Shown here: in pieces, positions 7,938 to 12,246 of the stretch
How the letters are laid out: each line of letters opens with the position of its first letter
How positions within the stretch are numbered: the first letter of the stretch is position 1
Assembly: GCA_024405255.1 (NCBI GenBank)
Contig: JAKSOY010000130.1
Span: 1-12,246, forward strand
Source of the DNA: Kiritimatiellia bacterium
GTDB lineage: Bacteria; Verrucomicrobiota; Kiritimatiellia; RFP12; UBA1067
Direction of reading: 5' to 3'
DNA: 12,246 nucleotides
Notes under the pieces: model-generated
What the model was told of the DNA's origin: nothing
Databases searched by the model: none
Seen by the model: the letters and a program-made list of their open reading frames with translations, nothing else
Position numbers and translations under genes: made by a program

Positions 7938-8001
7938 GTTGCTTTCGGGTTGGCTTTTTTCACAATCGGGTAGGTTGCCCGAAACCTTCCCGAAAAGCAA
8001 C
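7938..8001 (+). promoter_or_regulatory. Structured 5' leader with alternative stems
   Basis: The arm at 7938-7949 (GTTGCTTTCGGG) pairs with 7989-8001 (CCCGAAAAGCAAC): 12 base pairs with one bulged A. Inside, TCGGG (7966-7970) pairs with CCCGA (7978-7982). A second arrangement is possible: TTTCGGG at 7943-7949 also pairs perfectly with CCCGAAA at 7978-7984, which would break both stems. No known riboswitch is recognised. The structure may protect the 5' end or act as a two-state switch for the following leader ORF and lipoprotein genes. Confidence 0.5.
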
Positions 8002-8074
8002 ATTAAACTGTATCCCTCAAGTCACGAATGGAATGCTAGTGTTTTAAAGTAAAAATATCCTCGTGGAGACGATT

Positions 8075-8140
8075 ATGGGAAATTGGCGAATATCATCTTG
8101 CTCCGTTTCAACCACTTTAGAAGTTATGATCGAGAAATGA
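8075..8140 (+). CDS. Short leader ORF translationally coupled to the first lipoprotein gene
   Basis: A 21-codon ORF (MGNWRISSCSVSTTLEVMIEK). Its ATG has the best ribosome binding site in the region (GGAG at 8065-8068, six bases before the ATG). Its stop TGA overlaps the ATG of the next gene as ATGA (8137-8140). The lipoprotein gene itself has only a poor Shine-Dalgarno sequence inside this ORF. The arrangement suggests that ribosomes finishing the leader ORF reinitiate on the lipoprotein gene. The peptide has no run of one amino acid, so it does not look like a classic attenuation leader. The peptide may have no function of its own. Confidence 0.45.
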   Translation: MGNWRISSCSVSTTLEVMIEK

Positions 8141-8658
8141 AGACAATTTTCAGCTTTTTTGTTTCCGTTGTATGTGCTGGATGTATTGCAACTCGGACTG
8201 CTCAGGAGTTTGTTGACGAGGTGTCTTGTGATGATTCCCTAACCCTTAATTCGGTGTGGTATTTGGGTACAAAAGAAGACGGTGACTATTTTAGGCATCA
8301 GACAATGTTCTCGAAACGTACGGTTCGTGTCTGTCCCCGAATAGTCCCCGAACATGCAAGACTTCCATATCCGGTAAAAGAAGGGGAATGGATCCTTGTC
8401 AAGCCGAATTGGGGCACGGCATGTCTTGATTTAGTTTTCTTTTTTCGTTATGGGAAAACGGTTCCGATTGAGTTTTTCCAACCTGAAAAAATACTGTCGG
8501 AGTACTCCTGCCCTATTCTTCCGATTAAAGTTGAATCCATGAAATCTAAATGGCAACCAGTGGTTCTTCAACAGACAAATGGAATCGAGGATGTTCGATC
8601 ATTGAAAAATGAATCAAATAATGGAGTCTCGAGTTTGGAAATTAAGGGGGTAAAATGA
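8137..8658 (+). CDS. Putative lipoprotein of unknown function, first copy of a tandem pair
   Basis: A 173-residue protein that I do not recognise. The start at 8137 gives MKTIFSFFVSVVCAGC, a short basic N-region, a hydrophobic core and a lipobox-like VCAGC (non-ideal at -3), so it is probably exported and lipid-anchored. An upstream in-frame TTG (8083) would bury this signal and was not chosen. Residues about 36-75 match the next gene closely: N-x-V-W-Y-x-G-T, then DYFRH-x-TMFSK (50-60), then a VP..A..PY segment. After about residue 100 it has its own longer tail (VESMKSKWQP and a polar C-terminus). Its stop overlaps the next start (ATGA), so the two genes are co-translated. Base composition is AT-richer than the block upstream. 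No enzyme motif is visible. Confidence 0.75.
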   Translation: MKTIFSFFVSVVCAGCIATRTAQEFVDEVSCDDSLTLNSVWYLGTKEDGDYFRHQTMFSKRTVRVCPRIVPEHARLPYPVKEGEWILVKPNWGTACLDLVFFFRYGKTVPIEFFQPEKILSEYSCPILPIKVESMKSKWQPVVLQQTNGIEDVRSLKNESNNGVSSLEIKGVK

Positions 8659-9047
8659 AAACGTATGACATATTGATGTTTCTCTTGCTTTCAGGATGTG
8701 CCACTACGATGGACTTTGATTCATTTATGAAAGAGGTGGAGCGACATGAGACACAAACGATAAATGCCGTGTACTATATGGGGACGAGTGAACAGTATGA
8801 TTATTTTCGACATGTGACTATGTTTTCAAAATCGACGATTAGAATTTCGCCTTCCGTTGTGCCAGGTTTCGCACAGATACCATATGCTGGAAGTGATTCA
8901 AGTAGATGGATTCCGATAAAGAGTGTCATGCAAGGCGTTGATAGTATCGAGAATTTTGTCCGCACAGGCGTCCCGGATGTTTTGGTGGAGATCTATGAAG
9001 ATGGACAGTGGCGGTTAGAGGGGAATCTTCATCGATTGGATCATTAG
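8655..9047 (+). CDS. Putative lipoprotein of unknown function, second copy of a tandem pair
   Basis: A 130-residue protein with a clear lipoprotein signal: MKTYDILMFLLLSGC has a canonical LSGC lipobox with Cys15. It is a paralogue of the preceding gene. Shared residues include the N-A-V-Y-Y-M-G-T segment, DYFRH-x-TMFSK (49-59), the IR/VR-x-x-P-x-x-VP stretch and PY. It is shorter at the C-terminus (ends EDGQWRLEGNLHRLDH). AAGGGGG just before the ATG is a strong ribosome binding site. The start overlaps the previous stop by 4 bp. A possible terminator lies after it. The function is unknown; two divergent copies side by side suggest duplication followed by specialisation, or partners of one envelope complex. 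Confidence 0.8.
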   Translation: MKTYDILMFLLLSGCATTMDFDSFMKEVERHETQTINAVYYMGTSEQYDYFRHVTMFSKSTIRISPSVVPGFAQIPYAGSDSSRWIPIKSVMQGVDSIENFVRTGVPDVLVEIYEDGQWRLEGNLHRLDH

Positions 9048-9063
9048 TATTTTGTCTTTAATG

Positions 9064-9102
9064 AGCGCTTTGTTGGTATGAAAAGGGCTTGAAGTTTTTT
9101 TT
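9064..9102 (+). terminator. Possible intrinsic terminator after the lipoprotein pair
   Basis: AGCGCTTT (9064-9071) can pair with AAAGGGCT (9082-9089) over 8 positions with one G-G mismatch, loop 10 nt. A run of eight T follows at 9095-9102 after a 5-nt spacer. The stem is weak and the T run is not directly adjacent, so this is only a candidate. It lies between the lipoprotein pair and the LRR gene. Confidence 0.35.
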
Positions 9103-9139
9103 AATGAAATGCTGCACCATGTTTGAAAGAGGACTGCAA

Positions 9140-10954
9140 ATGAAACGAATCGTAAGGCTTCTGAATGCCTGCAGAATTACGTATGCGATTTTGTGTGCCA
9201 CGTTCATTGCAGGCGCGTCACCTTCTCCTGATGGCCTAGACGGGAGGATGTTTCAGGTTGTGGAGTATGAGTCTGGATGTTTCATCGAACAGGCTTCCGC
9301 CGGCGAGCGTCTTGAATGGACGAATCTGCCAAGGAGAATCGTGCTGCCCGATACGTTCAACGGAAAGAAGATCGTCGGAATTTCGCATGGGGCATTCTTC
9401 GGTTGTTCGAATCTTGAAGAGGTTGTTGTCGGGAAACATGTGGAAATTATATCTACCGATGCGTTTCGAGATTGTGTTGGGTTGAAACGCGTTTCTTTTC
9501 CAGACTCCGTCAGGAGAATCGATGGCCGTGCGTTTATGGGATGCCTGAATCTTGGGACGGTTGTCATACCGCCGGCAGTGAAGTCGATTCGTCCGAATGT
9601 GTTCTTTAATTGTCAAAAACTTAAAGAGGTACGGTTCCGTGGGAAGGTGAAGAATATCTGGTATGGGGCATTTGCTGGTTGTCGATCTTTGTCGAAAATC
9701 GATATTCCAGAGTCTGTGTCCGAAATTTACCCGGAAGCATTCAGAGGGTGTGTTTCGCTTCGGGAGGTCGAATTGCCCGATGGAATCAGCAACGTCCAAC
9801 TTGGAGCATTTTGCAATTGTACAAAACTTGAACGTGTGAAATTGTCTCGGGGCATAAGAAACATCTCGCACTATATGTTCGCGAATTGCATATCGCTTAA
9901 ACATATAGAAATCACCTCGTCTGTCACGAATGTCGGTATCGGCGCGTTCTTGGATTGCAGTTCACTTGGCTTGATTGAACTTCCTGAGGGTGTTGTCGGC
10001 ATTGAGGAATCTGCCTTCCAAGGATGCAGAACACTTCGCAGGGTTCATTTGCCCTCGACCTTCAGATCCGCAGGTCGTCACCTATTTTGTGGTTGTTCGT
10101 CATTACAGGAAATATCTGTTGCTGCAGGCAACGAATCATTTTCGTCGATTGAAGGAAGCCTAATTGACATCGGTACAAAAACATTGGTTGTTGCAGTCCC
10201 CAAAAGTCCCCGCTATGTTGTTCCAGAGGGGGTAGAATGGATTTCCGGATGGGCGTTCTGCAACTGTGACGGAACAGAGGAAATCGTTTTTACACATACT
10301 GTGACCAATGTGCTTCGCAAATCATTTTGGCAAACAGAAAAAGTCCGACGGTTTGTGGTGGAGAGGGACAATCCTGTTCTTTACGTGACGAATGGCGTGT
10401 TGTGCTCTAAACACGGTAACACGTTGCTTCGCTGTCCGCCAACACTTGAGCGTGTCATTGTTCCTGCGGAGATCCAACGTATTGGAGACACGGCATTTGC
10501 AGAATGTTCCAGACTGCGAGAGTTACGGTTTGGGCCAAATTTGCGGGAGATCGGTTCTGACGCATTTCGTTATTGCGAAGGATTGACCTCCTTGGAAATT
10601 CCTGAAGGTGTCACGAATATCGAGCATCGGGCCTTTTATAGTAACGTGAACCTTCGATCCGTTCGATTGCCGTCGGGATTGAAGAAATTGGGCCAATGTG
10701 CCTTTTACGAGTGTGCGAACCTTGAGAAAATCGTATTGCCTGCAGGGCTAGAACGCATTGACGCGTTGGCGTTCAAGGGATGCGAGAAATTGAAGGAGGC
10801 CGTATTTTTAGGGGGCGTCAAAAAAGTCGACAGTGGACTCTTTGCTGATTGTCCCGCACTGAAACGAATTCGTTTTCTTGGCCCCAGGTTGGATACGGAC
10901 AGTTGGTTCGGCGAAGGGAACAAAACCAAGGTCGTGATAGAAACAGAACGCTGA
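9140..10954 (+). CDS. Secreted BspA-like leucine-rich-repeat protein
   Basis: A 604-residue exported protein built almost wholly of BspA/TpLRR-type (LRR_5) repeats. The ATG at 9140 was chosen over an upstream TTG at 9089 because AAAGAGGA ends six bases before it and because it gives a normal signal peptide (MKRIVRLLNACRITYAILCA, cleavage near AGA/SPS). The repeats follow L..V.LP..V..I...AF..C with a period of exactly 23 residues: unit-ending Cys at 89, 112, 135 and so on to 319, eleven units without an indel. Residues 320-456 hold two longer units with inserted beta hairpins (GSLIDIGTKTLVVAVP and NGVLCSKHGNTLLRCP). Five more 23-residue units follow to Cys571 (the Cys is Asn at 502), then a short C-terminal cap. 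Such proteins act in surface binding or adhesion. No sortase, TM or secretion-system tail is visible, so how it stays on the cell is unclear. Confidence 0.92.
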   Translation: MKRIVRLLNACRITYAILCATFIAGASPSPDGLDGRMFQVVEYESGCFIEQASAGERLEWTNLPRRIVLPDTFNGKKIVGISHGAFFGCSNLEEVVVGKHVEIISTDAFRDCVGLKRVSFPDSVRRIDGRAFMGCLNLGTVVIPPAVKSIRPNVFFNCQKLKEVRFRGKVKNIWYGAFAGCRSLSKIDIPESVSEIYPEAFRGCVSLREVELPDGISNVQLGAFCNCTKLERVKLSRGIRNISHYMFANCISLKHIEITSSVTNVGIGAFLDCSSLGLIELPEGVVGIEESAFQGCRTLRRVHLPSTFRSAGRHLFCGCSSLQEISVAAGNESFSSIEGSLIDIGTKTLVVAVPKSPRYVVPEGVEWISGWAFCNCDGTEEIVFTHTVTNVLRKSFWQTEKVRRFVVERDNPVLYVTNGVLCSKHGNTLLRCPPTLERVIVPAEIQRIGDTAFAECSRLRELRFGPNLREIGSDAFRYCEGLTSLEIPEGVTNIEHRAFYSNVNLRSVRLPSGLKKLGQCAFYECANLEKIVLPAGLERIDALAFKGCEKLKEAVFLGGVKKVDSGLFADCPALKRIRFLGPRLDTDSWFGEGNKTKVVIETER

Positions 10955-11205
10955 CATCGGTCGTGTGACTGATCCCATTCAAAGCAATGAACATTTATGA
11001 ATGCTTCGGGGACTGTTCCCTCACCTTGTCCTTGACTATTTAGAATTAGAATACTTTATAAGAAATGGTAAGCCTGTTCGGGACGAAGGTGTTGTTCCCA
11101 AAGTCGTGAACGACCCGGAATGCCTATGAGTTAATTCCATGCCTGGTGTAAGCAATGGTCTGATGCTAGAAGCCAACGCTCTGTCAAAAGAATCGAGGTA
11201 GAATA
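10955..11205. other. Intergenic gap with a possible decayed small ORF
   Basis: No gene with good start signals is seen. The frame starting with ATG at 11001 runs 42 codons (MLRGLFPHLVLDYLELEYFI...) to a TGA at 11127-11129, then stays open for another 23 codons up to a TAG at 11199. The readable stretch (IRNGKPVRDEGVVPKVVNDP) looks protein-like, but no Shine-Dalgarno sequence precedes it and chance is not excluded. It may be the remnant of an inactivated gene or only non-coding DNA. A weak promoter candidate, TTGACT (11032-11037) with TATAAG (11057-11062), has a 19-bp spacer, longer than ideal. Confidence 0.35.
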
Positions 11206-11607
11206 ATGATTAGGAATGTGGTTATGGGTGGTGTGGTGATCCTTCTTGTTGTTGCTTTGGGTGTGGTCTGTTGGTGTATTGATTATAAAATTTCATTGAG
11301 ACCTAAATGCCTAGTCTGCATTGATGTTGAGCGTGTGAAACGGGTCGTGCCGGATTTTGAGGATTGGCAAGCTTCGTCACAACCTTGGGAATCCGTACCT
11401 TTTGATGTTGCAAAGAAGCTGTGCGGGGCTCTGCAAGTTAAAACGGACGAGAATATTGTCGCAACCTATCGCAGGAAGATCGTCCGCATTGAACCGGATT
11501 CATTTCATGCAGTAAAGGGGAGAATAATATTTGAGGACAGCTTCGATGATTGCGTTTATATATATTCGTATGATCCAAGATATGCTCCCAATTTTCGTGG
11601 TCCATAA
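11206..11607 (+). CDS. Small single-pass membrane-anchored protein of unknown function
   Basis: A 133-residue protein that I do not recognise. Residues about 5-27 (MGGVVILLVVALGVVCWC) form one hydrophobic segment after a single Arg, so it is probably an N-terminal membrane anchor (or an uncleaved signal) with the remaining 105 residues outside. The soluble part is mixed, with several Cys (34, 37, 72, 115) including a C-L-V-C pair at 34-37, a central DFEDWQASSQPWESVP stretch and a Tyr-rich end (VYIYSYDPRYAP). GAGG at 11195-11198, seven bases before the ATG, supports this start. Its base composition resembles the lipoprotein and LRR genes upstream, which suggests it belongs to the same accessory block. 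No motif suggests an enzymatic role. Confidence 0.65.
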   Translation: MIRNVVMGGVVILLVVALGVVCWCIDYKISLRPKCLVCIDVERVKRVVPDFEDWQASSQPWESVPFDVAKKLCGALQVKTDENIVATYRRKIVRIEPDSFHAVKGRIIFEDSFDDCVYIYSYDPRYAPNFRGP

Positions 11608-11734
11608 AGTTTTGGCGCATAATGCGAATACGGGTGGAATGGGAAAGACGATTGACAACCTTTGTCCAGTTGATCCAGCTTGGAATGTTTTTGAGAAATG
11701 ATGTTGTTTGGTTTGGGCGTATCTGAGTTTTCCA

Positions 11735-11802
11735 CCACCGAATACGCTGAAACCCGCTTCGCGGGACACGGAAGGCAGTTTGAAAAATCACCCTTCGGAC
11801 CT
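11735..11802 (+). repeat. REP-like palindromic element, copy A
   Basis: A 68-base unit beginning CCACCGAATACGCTGAAA. It contains a hairpin CCCGC-TTC-GCGGG (11753-11765) and a small second TTC loop (CC-TTC-GG, 11792-11798). Ungapped comparison with copy B on the opposite strand gives 53 of 68 matching bases. Several differences fall in the stems as compensating pairs. This resembles REP/BIME elements, which are often mobilised by RAYT transposases encoded elsewhere. Confidence 0.65.
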
Positions 11803-11848
11803 GGCACTGACAATCCTCCCACATTATATTGGGAAGAAGGACCGATGG

Positions 11849-11916
11849 AGGTGCGAAGCGTATTTTCCCCAATCGCTTTCCGTGTCCGGCGGAGCCGGTT
11901 TCCGCGTATTCCGTGG
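11849..11916 (-). repeat. REP-like palindromic element, copy B (inverted)
   Basis: On the minus strand this reads CCACGGAATACGCGGAAA and onward, without gaps against copy A. Its main hairpin is CCGGC-GGA-GCCGG on the plus strand (11886-11898); read on the minus strand the loop is TCC. The third pair of the stem changed from C-G in copy A to G-C here, so pairing is kept. The second loop also changed in a compensating way (GC-TTC-GC). The copies are separated by 46 bp and face each other, as in BIME pairs. Confidence 0.65.
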
Positions 11917-11997
11917 TTTGACTTCTCTCGGCCTGCGGCGCAAGCACGGAGTCACGAGGGAATGAGAGGTTGGCCGATGCCGATTGCCATTCAAAAT

Positions 11998-12029
11998 CCA
12001 ATGTTCGAATGTTGGAATGTTCGAATGGT
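11998..12029. repeat. Octamer tandem repeat (NNAATGTT, about four units)
   Basis: Four consecutive 8-bp units: CCAATGTT, CGAATGTT, GGAATGTT, CGAATGGT. Seen as a 16-bp period, ATGTTCGAATG occurs exactly twice (12001-12011 and 12017-12027). It is intergenic and shows no sign of coding. It may be slippage-prone or part of a dispersed intergenic repeat family. Confidence 0.6.
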
Positions 12030-12146
12030 TCAATGCCACCTCTGTCACGGGGGTGAAGCGGATCAGCGAGGACAGCATCCTTCCGGTTTTCGCCCCCCCA
12101 AAAAAAAGTACATTGGCTATTCCGCAAACAAAATCAATTTTTCCCT

Positions 12147-12175
12147 TGAACCGCCCCGCCCGCTTTGCTATACTT
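12147..12175 (+). promoter_or_regulatory. Sigma70-type promoter of the last gene
   Basis: TTGAAC (12147-12152) and TATACT (12170-12175) are separated by the ideal 17 bp. The expected transcription start (about 12182) falls on or next to the ATG at 12183, so the transcript would have almost no leader. The -10 hexamer is the same as in the promoter at 7926. Confidence 0.65.
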
Positions 12176-12182
12176 GTACCCG

Positions 12183-12246
12183 ATGAACCGAAAAATCCAG
12201 AAACGCCTCCTCGCCGCCGGCCACGCCCTCGCCCCGCCCGCGGACG
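12183..12246 (+). CDS. Start of an unidentified gene (3' end outside window)
   Basis: Only 21 codons are visible (MNRKIQKRLLAAGHALAPPA, then Asp). The N-terminus is basic and then Ala/Leu-rich; it is too short to identify. The ATG was chosen because it follows a near-consensus promoter by seven bases. There is no Shine-Dalgarno sequence upstream (TATACTTGTACCCG), which fits a leaderless start. Codons are strongly GC-rich at third positions, unlike the AT-rich block before it and like the operon at the left of the window, so core chromosome probably resumes here. Confidence 0.6.
   Translation, partial: MNRKIQKRLLAAGHALAPPAD

Larger units (their letters stand above)
7749..8074. other. Long intergenic regulatory region before the lipoprotein pair
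   Basis: There is no protein gene in these 326 bases on either strand. From left to right they hold the operon-end hairpin, a GC-rich unassigned stretch (7770-7825), a repeated CCGCCGTAACG element with an inverted partner, a near-consensus promoter, a structured leader, and a ribosome binding site for a short leader ORF. Base composition changes here from GC-rich to AT-rich, so this looks like the left boundary of an accessory block. Confidence 0.6.
11608..12182. other. Gene-free region with REP-like elements and short repeats
   Basis: The open frames that cross this stretch on both strands only translate its repeats and have no supported start, so no gene is called. The region holds an inverted pair of 68-bp elements (11735-11802 and 11849-11916), an octamer tandem repeat (11998-12029), a C7A8 homopolymer run (near 12093-12107) and a promoter near its right end. 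In 11608-11734 and in 11917-11997 I see nothing specific. Confidence 0.6.

Noticed and set aside
8083..8136. Upstream TTG start for the first lipoprotein
   Set aside because: It would place 18 residues in front of a signal peptide and hide the lipobox; the ATG at 8137 fits the paralogue.
9089..9139. Upstream TTG start for the LRR protein
   Set aside because: The ATG at 9140 has a strong AGAGGA at correct spacing and gives a normal signal peptide.
10987..11043. 18-codon ORF starting MNIYECFGDC
   Set aside because: Very short, no Shine-Dalgarno sequence, and overlaps a longer open frame in another phase; nothing supports translation.
7749..12182. CRISPR array, tRNA, transposase or phage genes in the accessory block
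   Set aside because: No regularly spaced repeats of CRISPR size, no cloverleaf-like segment and no recombinase-like protein were seen; the repeats present are short or palindromic.
11438..12186. Overlapping open frames on both strands across the gene-free right region
   Set aside because: They translate the two inverted REP-like copies (both give a TTEYAET..AGHG peptide, one from each strand), lack ribosome binding sites and conflict with the promoter at 12147.

Overview
The window reads as one stretch of a bacterial chromosome, probably from the Verrucomicrobiota/Kiritimatiellota/Lentisphaerota part of the tree. That placement is an inference. It rests on the combination of a Gfo/Idh/MocA oxidoreductase next to secreted glycoside hydrolases, a BspA-type leucine-rich-repeat protein and REP-like intergenic palindromes. 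No rRNA, tRNA or marker protein fixes the lineage.

Left part (1-7748): GC-rich, tightly packed, all genes on the plus strand. It holds the C-terminal end of a Gfo/Idh/MocA oxidoreductase, a secreted clan-D (GH27/GH36-type) alpha-galactosidase-like enzyme, a secreted CHAP/NlpC-like cysteine hydrolase, a secreted pectate-lyase-superfamily protein with an internal tandem duplication, panC (pantoate-beta-alanine ligase) and a TrmH/SpoU RNA methyltransferase. Gaps are 29 bp or less. The panC start overlaps the preceding stop by 4 bp and the methyltransferase start overlaps the panC stop by 1 bp, so the block is probably one transcript. It joins envelope or glycan-degrading exported proteins to two housekeeping enzymes.

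Middle part (7749-11607): clearly more AT-rich, with an accessory character. A GC hairpin follows the methyltransferase. Then come a repeated CCGCCGTAACG element, a strong sigma70-type promoter, a 5' leader RNA able to form alternative stems, and a 21-codon leader ORF whose stop overlaps the start of the first of two tandem paralogous lipoprotein genes of unknown function. A possible terminator separates these from a 604-aa secreted BspA-like LRR protein. A small gap with a possible decayed ORF and a 133-aa single-pass membrane-anchored protein of unknown function follow.

Right part (11608-12246): no convincing gene until the end. It contains two inverted 68-bp copies of a REP/BIME-like element whose hairpin stems show compensatory changes, an octamer tandem repeat, a C7A8 homopolymer run, and a near-consensus promoter placed so that the last, truncated GC-rich gene would be transcribed almost leaderless.

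The most unusual parts are the leader and lipoprotein-pair unit (about 7826-9047) and the REP-like pair (11735-11916). No known defence, mobile or CRISPR system is visible.
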